Source of the DNA: Liquidambar formosana
Taxonomy: Eukaryota > Streptophyta > Magnoliopsida > Saxifragales > Altingiaceae
Assembly: GCA_039720395.1 (NCBI GenBank)
Contig: CM077833.1
Span: 32,585,478 to 32,649,477, forward strand
Direction: 5' to 3'
Length of the DNA stretch: 64,000 nt
In this document: positions 23,166-34,164 of the stretch, piece after piece
Layout of the letters: every line of letters starts with the position of its first letter
Numbering within the stretch: position 1 is the stretch's first letter
Program-made: the position numbers and the translations under genes
Notes under the pieces: generated by a model
Database searches by the model: none
What the model was told of the DNA's origin: nothing
What the model saw: the letters and a program-made list of their open reading frames with translations, nothing else

Positions 23166-24208
23166 ATGATGAGCAATGAATCCTACACAAAGCCTCAAAC
23201 TTTTCACCTAAACAAGTCTTCTTCAATGGAACTTGCAACCTCTCCTCGTTCAACAATTGTCCCAGCTGGGAAGTCTTCTTCAATTGAATTCCCAACATCT
23301 CATCCTCTCATGGGGGAAGAGTTTTTTCATGACAATCACCGACAACACCCGCTAGCCCCAGTTAGCCTAACTGACCTCTTTACATGCACGGGCTGCAGGG
23401 AATATGGCGCAGGCAAGAGGTTCATATGCCGGCAATGTGATTTTCAGCTGCATGAATTTTGTGCCTTGGCTCCCTCAGTTCTCAAGGGCCACCCACTGCA
23501 CTACCAACACCAACTTTTCTTCAATTATAAACAGGGTCAGTTTTAATTCAATTCATTTTAGTCGAGTAATTATATACAGTCATTTCATTAGTTGTAATTT
23601 TATCTCACGAATCCTGATCGAAGCCCATGGTCACTAATTAATTTTGAGATGATAATTGTTGTAAGCTTAATGATGACAAATTTCGTGGGTTTGTACTAAT
23701 TAAATTTTTGTGTATAGTTAAAGGTGGAATTGTACGGTCCAAGTGTGACATTTGTGGGAAGCCAAGCAAAGGGTATCATTTTCAGTGTAGCGCATGTAGT
23801 TTCCTGATGCACCCTTGCTGTGCTATGCTTTCTGCGGAAATAAAAGTTGCGGTGCATCCACACTCCCTGAAGCTCTTATCGCCAGGGGTGACATCAGGTG
23901 GGAGTGGGGAGCCTGGTTTTAGTTGTGGAGAGTGCAAGAAGAAGAGGCTAGGCCGAGTGTACGGTTGCGGGGTATGTGATTACCATCTTCATGCAGTTTG
24001 TGCAAAGAACATGGTGAATGGGCTGCATGCGAATAACATCAAGGACCGAGAAAACCGAGGCATGCTAGGCACGGCTGCACGCCTGGCATCTCAAGTGGTC
24101 ATAGGCTTCCTGGGTGGCCTTATTGAGGGACTTGGAGATGGGGTTGGACAAGTGTTGGTCCAAAATATAGGGAAAGGGAGGAGGCTCCATAGCAGAAGAT
24201 ATGATTAG
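23166..24208 (+). CDS. Cysteine/histidine-rich C1 (DC1) domain protein
   Basis: Two exons, 23166-23535 and 23718-24208, joined by a gtcagt donor and a tatag acceptor; the split codon gives KQVKGG. The 286-residue product has three zinc-binding DC1 modules: HPLAPVSL...CTGCREYGAGKRFICRQCDFQLHEFC (about 61-99), CDICGKPSKGYHFQCSACSFLMHPCC, and CGECKKKRLGRVYGCGVCDYHLHAVC. DC1 proteins are plant-specific, C1-like proteins reported in stress and hormone responses; the exact role of this one is unknown. The N-terminus carries a small internal duplication (KSSSMELATS and KSSSIEFPTS). The C-terminus has an unusual glycine-rich hydrophobic stretch (VVIGFLGGLIEGLGDGVGQVLV) followed by a basic tail, which might associate with membrane. 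The frame is intact. Confidence 0.88.
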
Positions 24209-25015
24209 AATTAATGATTATGGTATAAGCTCTTGAAATGTTCCTCAACGTACAAATTGATCAAGTTGGTGAGTGTTTGATCTAAACATGTATAGTGTGA
24301 TATTTGTTTACAGCTAGCTAGGTGAGGGCCGGGGCCGGTGTTCGTTCTTGGTTATAACTTATAACTAGCTAGGTAATTGATGGAAGGGGGTATATATATA
24401 TATATATATATATATTGGTTTATATATGTTTGATGATGTGGTATAAATATGATGTTGATATATGATGTTGATTAATCGATACTTAAGTGATGTTTGAATG
24501 GATTATCCACTATATATATTAAAGGAATGAGGACTACCACCACATAAATTACTTCCTCATATTTTACAATCCATCTTCTTGTATGTATGTACATAATCCA
24601 ATTAAGGGTAATGTTATTTTCCTCATATTTTTCCACCAATTTATATGTGACAGTTTTTCCTTATTTTATGGTGAGTCCCACCTATTATACACTATTGATA
24701 CATAAAATGGATGATAAATATGAGTGAAGTACCATTTTACTTCAATTAATCTGCATGTATGTCAAGCCCTTACCAACCAATTAATCGGTTAAAAGGCGTA
24801 ACAACATCAATTCAACTTCCCTTTAACAATGATTGCAAAATCTATGTTAAATTTGGTTTAATCTAGGTTCAGCATCCTTTGACCCAACACTCGTGAAGCC
24901 TAAATTTTGGGTGCAATTTAAACCCGGGAAATTAGGACGAGCTTGACCCAATCCCTATCAAGCTTAAGCTTAAGGATGGCAATTGGCTCGGGCAACCAAA
25001 ACACCAACTGTCTTA
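24209..25015. other. Gap downstream of DC1 gene
   Basis: No gene. It holds a TA microsatellite at about 24392-24415 and A/T-rich sequence up to the transposon at 25016. Confidence 0.5.
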
Positions 25016-25415
25016 GGGGTCTGGATATTGCAACCTCTTCAAGTGATTTCTTTACTACACTAATTTTATTTTTTAAAAAAATTAAGAAAAATATAAAAGG
25101 TTTTTATGAAAAGTGACCACATAGTCCACTATAAAACATCATTTTGAATAAATTTGTAGAAAATTTTTTTTCCAAAATCTATCATTTAAGTAGACTTTTT
25201 GTCAATTTATAATCCCTATTTCATTTTTTGCCAAAAAGTCCACTTAAATTATAGATTTTGAAAAATCTTTATTACGTAAAATTGTTCAAAACGATGTTTT
25301 CTAATAAACTTCTCGACCACTTTTCATAAAGACATTTCATATGTTTCTAAAACTTTTAAAAATTAAAATTTGTGAGAGTGAGAAAATCACTTGAAGAGAT
25401 TGCAGTATCCGACCC
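25016..25415. mobile_element. Mutator-type MITE, family C copy 1
   Basis: About 400 bp with terminal inverted repeats: the left ggatattgcaacctcttc is matched by the right gaagagattgcagtatcc. The interior is itself a long imperfect palindrome (aaaacatcattttgaa on one side, ttcaaaacgatgttttc on the other). Flanking 9-mers actgtctta (25007-25015) and gctgtctta (25416-25424) agree at 8 of 9 positions, and 9-bp target duplications are the hallmark of Mutator-like elements. No transposase. Two further copies lie at 60201-60600 and 60847-61246. Confidence 0.75.
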
Positions 25416-25416
25416 G

Positions 25417-25890
25417 CTGTCTTATTCCATGTTGACCAGCCCAACCGAATAAGAATACTTGTTACGTTGGAAGGGCTTAGGCATGCTTTGAGCCACGAAG
25501 TTTTATTTGGGCATTGCATGTTGGATTACGCAATTAGACACCCAGTATTTTAACTAACGTAATGGGTTTTAAAATCAAATCAAACTAATTCAATTCGTTC
25601 CATTTTAAAAAGAATAAAATGTAAGTGGAAAAATTGTAAGAGAAGCATGGCCTACCAACTTCGATCTCATCCCCATTTGTGTAAGAGAAGTGCAAACGAA
25701 TATTGGATTGGCCTTATTTTAGCCTGAATCCAATAAAAGTTGGTTGGGCCTAATACTTTTGGTTGATTTTGGGTTCGTAATATGACTGACCCATTACTAA
25801 ACATAATGGGTTTCGTTTGGCCACGCACACTCCACCCTAATTGCACCTCCACAGTGATAACTAGAATGGATTTTGCCTTAATTTAAGTGA

Positions 25891-25927
<37 letters not shown>

Positions 25928-27078
25928 TTAAAACGGAGGATAGGGTCTTCCCTCACTCTTCCATCCGCCCTCGTCGGTGAAGAAAAACAAAATTTAGTAA
26001 GCATGTGGGAAAGCTAAGGTGTTCTCTACCGACAATTTTTATCATTGTCGTCCTTTTATTATTACTTTTATTTTATTCTGTGGGGGTACTGCTATTAGTT
26101 TCCTCATTGGCTTTCTTCGACTTCGTTGCCCATACATATATTTATCCCCCGACTTCTTGTGTTTTTAGCTACGGATTGTAGCAGCGTCCATTCTATTAAT
26201 TACTAGAAAATTGGAGCGCCCAACCAACCATTCGCTTCGATCTTTTGAATCCACATACATACATACGTCCCTCCAACTCATATATCCCTACAAACCCAAA
26301 CTAACCCAACCAGCCGGTTGGTCACCAGACTGACATGCGGTGTCATGAGTTATAACTTCATTTTTTATTTTTTATTTTTTATTATATAAAAAAAATTTCA
26401 AAAAAAAAAAAACCCTTACGTTACCCATCGACCCCATGCTCATTTTCTGCAATTTAATAAGCTTTGAGGATTGTGTTCTACACCTGCAATTTGTATGTAG
26501 TGATATTGGGCGTGTAATTTGGGCCTCAGCTCCGACGAACTAGCTATTGTAGAACGCTGTAGCCTGTAATTAAGATTACGGCTTGTGGGCCTTAACTCAA
26601 TGAATCAAATGCACTCAAATTTCACTTCATTTAACATTTTCAGCTATTCATTTAATAAAGTAAGTCCCTGACACAGCGTGGACTTTCATGGCAAAAGGAC
26701 CCTTCTCCCTTTTCTCTAATATATGCCTCCTCATGGCGAAAAGTGTTCCCATACCTCATCTCTCAAATCTCTCATTGGTGGTATCCAATGCCACGCAGCT
26801 ACTCTTTCATCCAGAATTACCCCAAATTGCGTCTCATTATTCATAGCCTTACCCTTATCCCATGTTTCACAATTTGTATGGCCACACAAATCCGTCTTTG
26901 TTTCTTTCCCCTTTGTTTTAATACCACCCCTTCAACGTCTCACAAAAACATAAAGGGGGAAGCCTAACGTACAATTGAATCTTCTTCTTTTTTAATAATA
27001 ATAATAATAATGGAGGAATCCCATGCTCTGATTACTTTCGCTCTAAAAATCTAGGCTCCAAGATCGATCAGCAGGTAG
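25417..27078. other. Intergenic region between two Mutator-type elements
   Basis: No supported gene. It contains a TA microsatellite at about 25892-25924, A/T-rich runs near 26366-26412, and a TAA-type trinucleotide repeat near 26993-27010. The ORFs at 26723-26967 show no family features. Confidence 0.5.
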
Positions 27079-27087
27079 TAAATTTTT

Positions 27088-28556
27088 GGGTAAAATGCAT
27101 CTGCACCCCCTCTATTTACTGACTATTACACTGACACCCCTTATATTTTCTGAAATTACACTGCACTCCCTTACTTTAGAAAATAATATACATTTCCCCC
27201 CATCCGTCAAACAGCCGTTAGAGTTTTTTCCGTTTGTTGCTGATGTCAGCCAAAAATAGGTTTAAAATGCCCATTTTAACCTTCTTAAAGCCAAACGCTG
27301 CGTTTAGAAGAGGCCTTAAATGAAGAATAAGAAAAGAAGGAGAAGAAAAAGATAGAAGCGTCAAGCTCCCTCATCATCAACCCCTCGTCAAAGCTCTTCA
27401 CCGTGAAAGCTCTTCGCCCTCACACCGTGAACCGCCAGTGAACTGCCGTCGCCTCGCACCATCGCCGGTGAACTCACCTCACGCTCTCCCTCACCTTCAC
27501 GCTATCCCTTCACACAGCCGGCGAACTGGTGCGGCTTCGCGGTGTGCTTCGCCGGAAACCATGGACGTCGGCATCCATGGCCGCCCCTCCCCCCGCCCCT
27601 TCAGATCATCCTCCCCCCCCCCCCCCCCCACCATCCATTTTGCCCAACTATGTGAGGGTTTGTAGAGAAACGAAAAACAAAAAAACAAAAAAAAAAGATG
27701 CCAGATCTGAAAAAACGGGGGAGGGGCGGCCATGGATGCCGGTGTCCATGGTCTCCTTCCTTCTTTTTTTTTTTTTTTTTTTTGGGGGGGGGGGGTAAAA
27801 ATCACGGATTGTGGAGGCTGTTGGGTTTGCATTGGTTGGTTGTCTCCTTGAATTTTTTGTTTTTGCTGGCGGTGGGGGTTTGCTGCGGTGGTGACAGGTC
27901 GCCGACGGTGAGTGGGGTTGGCTGTGATGGGAGGCACTATGTGATGGTTTGGAGAAAAAAAAAAAAAAAAAGAAAGAAAAGGAAAACAGAGGGGAGAGAA
28001 AAAAGAGAGTATCCGCTGGTGGAATGGAAGGTGAGGATGGTGTCAGATCGACGGTGATGATGCTCGTTGTGGTGGGGCTTGCCGACGGTGCACGCGATGG
28101 GGGTTTGCTGCGGTGGGGGTTTGCTGCGCCGACGGTGATGATGCTCGTCGTGGTGAGGCTTGCCGACGGTGCACGCGATGGGGGTTTGCTGCGGTGGGGG
28201 TTTGCTGCGCCGCTGGTGGAATGGAAGGTGAGGATGGTGTCAGATCGACGGTGATGATGCTCGTCGTGGTGGGGGCTTGCCGACGGTACATGCGGTGGGG
28301 GTTTGCTGCGGCAGTGCACTATGTGAGGGTTTGGAAAAAAAAAAGAAAAAAAAAAGAAAAGGAAACATAGAAGAGAGAAAGAAAGCAAAAGCACAAAACG
28401 ACGCCGTTTAAAGAAGGGCAATTTGGTCTTTTTACATTTCCGTTAATCACGTTGACGTTGGGGTTCTGACAAGGGGAGGACAGTGTAATTTCAAAAAGTA
28501 TAAGGAGTGTCAGTGTAATAGTTAGTAAACAGAGGGGGTGTAGATGTATTTTACCC
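27088..28556. mobile_element. Non-autonomous Mutator-like element (MULE) with 9-bp target duplication
   Basis: The left terminus gggtaaaatgcatctgcacc and the right terminus (reverse complement gggtaaaatacatctacacc) are long inverted repeats, similar for about 75 bp with few mismatches. The 9-mer taaattttt directly flanks both ends (27079-27087 and 28557-28565) without mismatch, which defines a Mutator-type insertion of 1469 bp. The interior is G/C-rich compared with its surroundings, with A, C, T and G runs, a fold-back pair (27555-27611 and 27702-27753) and roughly 90-bp tandem repeats (28021-28320). No transposase domain was recognised. Long ORFs on both strands are low-complexity. It could be a Pack-MULE carrying captured host sequence, but the source gene was not recognised. 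Confidence 0.82.
28021..28320. repeat. Tandem repeats inside the MULE
   Basis: Units of about 90 bp containing gacggtgatgatgctcgt, cttgccgacggt and gggggtttgctgcgg recur three times. A longer block beginning ggtggaatggaaggtgagg appears at both ends of the array. The array lies wholly within the element at 27088-28556. Confidence 0.8.
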
Positions 28557-28565
28557 TAAATTTTT

Positions 28566-29742
28566 AGGGGAAAGATAAAAAGAGGGTGGGAAGAAGGGTA
28601 AAAAGGGTAAATGACATGTGGACCAAGGCCTGAGGCTCAATCATTGCGGTCTTCCGGATTTGATAGCCAGACAATGTGGACCTGCAATCGATTCCTCTAC
28701 TACGTCTTTTTTTATCAAAAATGATCGGGGCCACCACTCTTCATTTACATTAAGCGAAATAATATTTTATTAAAATTTACAATTTTAAAAAAAAAAAGGG
28801 TTAGTATTTTGTTCCTTCTTAATATTTTTTTGATTAAAAAAAAAATAAAACATTGAATTATGAGTTTGGAAGACAGACTAAGCTGGTCTTAACAAAGAAG
28901 ATTCCTGTTCTCGTGCATGGAACTTTCTTGGACTACTTGTCGGCCCGTTCATGAAAGAGATCATCTTTCTCTTTGATATTCATACAATAAATAAATAAAA
29001 TTTGATATTGAACCTAACGAAAATTTTTAGTAGAAAATCTTGGGGAAGTGATTGGTAATTTCAAACAACTTCAAAACAAGCTACTCACCACTTTTTCGAA
29101 GATTTCCTTTTATGCAATACATTATTAGTCTATATAATAAGTAAATCCTTTTTTCGTATCACCTAGTGTGGGTGCAGCTTGAACGCCTCTCTCTGCCCAA
29201 GTCCATCCAATCCCAGCTTTATTTTCTCGACTTGGGTTAGTCTCAACGAGCAAGGAAATGGTTGTGCACGTTGCACCCACTTTTCTCGTTTTCGAACATC
29301 TTTACCACACAAAAATGGAAAAAAAATAAAGAGGAGAAAAACATGTTTTCATGTTCATACTCCAAATCCAATTCAAATTTTTAATCATTCAACCTAGTCT
29401 GTAATATACTTGCTCCCATGCAACTAATATTTTTTTCACGAACAGACAAGAATGTAAAAACAAATTAAACCACTTAATAATCAGTAATCCAACATGCTTA
29501 AGTATATAAGTTTAATTGAACTGAGTTATCTAACTTACATCAACTTTAATGGTGTAGAATGCAAAATTAGATGGTAAAAAAACATTACATGATCACATTA
29601 ATTCTACAAAAGGTGATTAAGGATACCTTTCATTATTAAATTGTAACTTATACGGGACATTGGGACATTTTTTCCTTTAAATGATTATGTGAAAACAGAG
29701 CCAAACAATATGAGAGTTATTTATAATTTATCTCCCTACCAG

Positions 29743-29793
<51 letters not shown>

Positions 29794-30541
29794 GAAAAAG
29801 AGGGATAAATATGAATGTGCATCTCGGTTGCGGGCTACGTTTCCATATGGGGGCATAAGAGATTAAGTAGGTTGGTGTCTAAGGGGCCTTAGGTGATTGC
29901 CTTAGTCACATCACCATTGGGCTGGCCTTGCCTTATAATATAATAATGGTATTCACATGGCCTTTTCTCATCTAAAATTATTAATAAAGTTCTACCTCTC
30001 TAATTAATTAATTTTAAATTCAAAAATATCTTTAAAATACTTGTTCAATCCTAATAAGTCTCTCGACTATTAAATGTTGGGCTAATGGTATCCTTAACTT
30101 CCCCTACGAGGAGAGGTTTTGAAATGGAGTCCTCAAACCTTTATGATGAGCGTAATTCGAGATACTTTTATTTATTTATCTATAACTTTTAAATTATAAC
30201 CGGTGTAGGGTTGGGGATAGTTTGGAATTCATCACTTTTTTTCTTTTTTTTATTTTGATAATAATGGAATTCTTCACTCTTGGCCAGAAGAAATAATTTT
30301 TGGTTTAAAAAAACATAAAGAAATAAGAAAAATCAAGAACCACAGCAAGCGAAGTGTCAAGTTTGGTAATTCGGACAAGATCAAAACCCCTTTTGTGAAG
30401 TGCATCCTCCACAAAATGCCCTTAGCCGAGTGTAGGAGGAGACTGGAGAGAGATCTCTCTTTAGTGTTTTATAACCATTGTCGGTTTTGACTCTCCTCTG
30501 ACTGGTCATCAACACCCACCGCAATCGCCGGAAAAACCCAA
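28566..30541. other. Intergenic region upstream of GALS gene
   Basis: A/T-rich with no supported gene. It includes an uninterrupted run of 46 A at 29743-29788. The last 150 bp probably form the promoter and 5'UTR of the GALS gene; no clear TATA box was found. Confidence 0.5.
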
Positions 30542-32404
30542 ATGAGAAAAGACGGGGCACCGGCGACCGTCCCCGGAAACGCCGTCGGGAAAATGTTTCT
30601 CTGCTTTGAAACCAGACCATTAGTTGGCAACATTACTAGCTTTGACCCTCGTCATGGTCATCTGGAACCTCCAGCCCTACTACGAAAACCTCCTCTCCGC
30701 CGCCCGCCCATGCTCCGCTCCCTCCGCCTCCGCCTCCGCCTCCGCCGCCGCCGCCAATGCATCCCTTTCGGACACTGCCGCCCCCTTGGCTGACAAAAAG
30801 TTCACCACCCAAAAGACCAACTCCAACACCGATCCTAACAAGCGTCTCTTCCACTCCTACGGCAACGCCGCCGCTCTTTTCGTCCAAATGGGGGCTTACC
30901 GCGGCGGTGCCCGTACCTTCGCCGTCGTTGGCCTCGCTTCGAAACCCATTCACGTCTTCGGTCATCCTTGGTACAAATGCGAGTGGATCTCGAACAACGG
31001 TTCCTCCATCAAAGCGAAAGCCTATAAAATGCTTCCCGACTGGGGTTACGGCCGAGTGTACACGGTGGTGGTAGTGAACTGCACATTCTCCGTAAAACCC
31101 AACGAGGACAACGCAGGTGGGAAGCTCATTCTGTATGCGTACTACGGCGAGTCACCGAAGAAATATGAGAAGATCACGGCCTTGGAGGAAGAAGCGGGGT
31201 CGTACAACGAGTCCAAGTACGAGCCGCCGTATGAGTACGAGTATGTGTATTGCGGGTCGTCCCTGTACGGGAACCTGAGCGCAGCGAGGATAAGGGAGTG
31301 GATGGCGTATCACACCTGGTTCTTCGGGGGCAAGTCGCATTTCGTGTTTCACGACGCGGGAGGGGTGTCGGCGGAAGTGAGGGCGGTGCTGGAGCCGTGG
31401 GTGAGAGCAGGGAGGGCGACGATTCAGGACATCAGGGCGCAGGCGGAGTACGATGGGTATTATTATAACCAGTTTTTGGTGGTGAATGACTGCCTTCACA
31501 GGTACAGACACTCAGCGAACTGGACATTTTACTTCGACGTGGATGAGTACATATATTTGCCGGATGGGAATTCGTTAGAATCGGTATTGAAGGAGTTGTC
31601 GGTTTATACTCAGTTCACAATTGAGCAGAATCCAATGTCGAGTGCGCTGTGCTTGAACGATTCGACGCAGGACGAGTATTCAAGGTATGTATGTTCCATG
31701 GTGTCTATATTTGGGGTTTCTATTGTTGGATCGATCCCCTTTTCTTAATTTCGAATGCATACGTATTCCTTCTCCTCCTTCCTACTAATTAGATGTTAAA
31801 AAGGCATGCCATTATTGGGGGATGGAGATGGATCAATGTACATAGATCGAGGGAGCTAGTCGGGATTGGGACGTTTAGTTAATCGGTGGCCGACAAGAGA
31901 AGCCCTTAACTGATGGTTTTCCTTTCCCTTTTGGGTAGATTGAAGATTCATTCATTAGATCAAATTTACCCACTATTTTAGTCTTAGTTTAACAGGGCTA
32001 TTCCATCATATGCTTGGTTTGGGATTGAAATTGAAATTGAAATGTGATTCAGGCAATGGGGATTCGAGAAGCTGGTGTTCAGGGACTCGCGGACGGGATT
32101 CCGGCGAGATCGGAAATACGCAATACAGGCGAAGAACGCTTTTGCGACGGGGGTGCACATGTCGGAAAACGTAATCGGCAACACCTCACACAACACAGAA
32201 ACCAAGATTCGGTACTATCACTACCATAACTCCATCACCGTAAAAGGGGAACCGTGCCGGGAATTGGTTCCCGTTTCGGCTAAGAAGAACGTCACGTGGT
32301 ACAATAAGCTGCCCTTCGTTTTCGATGACAACATGAGGAAGCTGGCCAACACCGTCAAGGAATTCGAGCGCACAGCCATCGGAACCGTACAGCTGTCTTC
32401 ATGA
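30542..32404 (+). CDS. GALS: Beta-1,4-galactan galactosyltransferase, GT92 family (GALS type), with one frameshift
   Basis: A Golgi type II membrane glycosyltransferase; characterised plant members add beta-1,4-galactose to pectic galactan side chains using UDP-Gal. Exons: 30542-31684 and 32053-32404, with the gtatgt donor splitting the Arg codon before QWGFEKL. The N-terminus reads MRKDG, then a transmembrane anchor (LVATLLALTLVMVIW, about 27-41) and a Ser/Ala-rich stem. The GT92 (DUF23) catalytic region contains VYCGSSLYGN, the acidic FYFDVDEYIYLP motif (DxD-like), and a C-terminal YYHYHNSI. Total length is about 497 residues after discounting one base at the GG of 30626-30627, where the frame shifts by +1 inside the membrane anchor. 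Read literally, the first frame ends at 30793 and lacks the enzyme domain. Such an early break would normally destroy the gene, yet the rest is perfectly conserved. The first exon is G/C-rich, which creates long antisense ORFs that are shadows. Confidence 0.92.
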
Positions 32405-34164
32405 CCGCACCGACACTCTGTTTCATCCACATGGACGTGTGTAATTGTAATTGTAATTGTAATTGTAATTGAAATTGTTAATGGAGTGATGGTGGTACCG
32501 GTGCCCCCAGCCTCACCACGCGTAACATGTATGGTCATGAGTAAAGTGTTTGCTCAAGGGTTACAATTCCTTGCCCTCCGGGATCTGACCCACCCACCCA
32601 CCCACCGCCATGATGGTGGCCACAATCACAATGATGAGAAACGGTAAGGGGGCCGGGGTCCAAATTCAGTTTCGTTTGTCTGTAAAGGTCAGTGTTTTAC
32701 TTGTTGCATTCCCACCCCCCGGCCATTTTTTTATTTTTCTTTTTGTTTTTGATGATTAATTTATATAAATAATACCTTTTTTACATTATCCATGATGGGA
32801 ACCCTGTTCTGTGGAGATGGGTTTATGCGACAATTTTCGTTTTCTTCTTCCTCTTCCTTAAAATGGCAATTGGTTGTAGAGTAGAAAATTTTCAAAAGGA
32901 AAGAGCTAGGGAGGCATAGGGAGCGAGAAGAAGTGCCTCTCCTTCCTCATCATTCGTTTGATTTCTAACCGGACAGTGGATTTAGGTAATTTAATAATCG
33001 CACGAAACGCCAACCAATAATGTTTTTGGTTTTTTTTTGTCTTCATTCATGGCTACTTAGCTGGAGCCCGCAACCCCCCTTTACCGGCCACTAGCTATCT
33101 ATAACAAATTAACGAATGTTCTAGATCAAATTTTCTTTTCCTTGTTTTTTATGAACATGAAGAAAGTAAATAACCATCCAAGCCCACATGACTATTCTAA
33201 TTAGTCAAATCATTTTTTTAAGGATTTTTTTTTTTTCTTACTAACTATATTCTTTATGGGACTAAGTGCACGACTAATTAGTCAAATATACCATTTTAAT
33301 TAGTTACATTTATTTAATCATTTCTACTAAATAAACATTGTTAAATTGATTTTCACATTTTTCCTCTTTGTCCAACTGACCAATTCTTTTTCTTCATCAA
33401 ATGATTATATATATATATTTGTGTGGTTAAAGAATAGCTAGTGTCTTTGGACTGCTCACTTTGAATAGGTATCTAACTATTTTAGGAAATGTTATTTTTT
33501 TAGCTAAAGCAGTTAAAACATAGCTATTACCTTAGGAATTGCTCTAAACAATAGAAAAAAAGAAAAGAAAAAAAAAGAAGGGGTTTTTTGTCATTATATA
33601 TTTTTTAAAATAAAAAAATAAAAAATAAAAAAAGGGAACATGTTTCTAGTGGATTTTCAATCTTTCTTAAATAGAAAATAAAAAATCAAGAAAAATTTAA
33701 GTGTTATTTAAAAATGTATTTACAAATTAAAATTAAAACTAAAAAGCAATTTTCAAAATCATACTTGTTTTTTTGTATTTTAAGTAAGGTTTTTTTTCAC
33801 AATGCCACCAATGGGATTGGTAGTCTAGTGATGGTATCCAAGTGAGTGAGAGGTTTAGCTATACATTAGGAATCGATTGCTTTCCAACGTAACCACCTAA
33901 AAAAAAAAAAAAAAAGGACTGCCAAAATGGGAAATCTCATGCAAGGTGACGTGGTATCCCGGTAATCTTTTTTACTTTTTGACATTCCCATAATTTCAAA
34001 ATTGCCATTTTTCAAGGCAGCAATCATGGGTCGTTAAAAAAATTAGCATTATCAGATGATACGTATTTTGGATCCAACAAAGAGTAGTTGGCTTCAAGAA
34101 GAAAGCATTGATTACGGTTGGTGAATATCCCTTAATGGGGCATGCTGCATGCTTTATTGTTGTG
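32405..34164. other. GALS 3' region and intergenic gap
   Basis: No gene is supported. A (TAATTG)n hexanucleotide repeat lies in the presumed 3'UTR at about 32441-32477. The rest is A/T-rich and contains a possible short SINE at 33814-33916. Confidence 0.5.
33814..33916 (+). mobile_element. Possible short SINE-like element with A-tail
   Basis: It begins with a tRNA A-box-like segment (ggtagtctagtgatgg) and ends in a run of A at about 33899-33915. Flanks tgccaccaatggg and tgccaaaatggg are similar and could be a diverged target duplication. The B box is poor. A related segment (ggttttgtgatggtatcg) lies near 45060. Confidence 0.35.

Noticed and set aside
27497..28421. Long minus-strand ORFs rich in Pro, Phe, Lys and Arg
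   Set aside because: They lie wholly inside the Mutator-like element, arise from homopolymers and tandem repeats, and show no domain. The longest does not even begin with ATG.
30636..31511. Antisense ORFs of 109 and 119 codons over the GALS first exon
   Set aside because: They are shadows of a G/C-rich coding exon. The plus strand has clear GT92 motifs.
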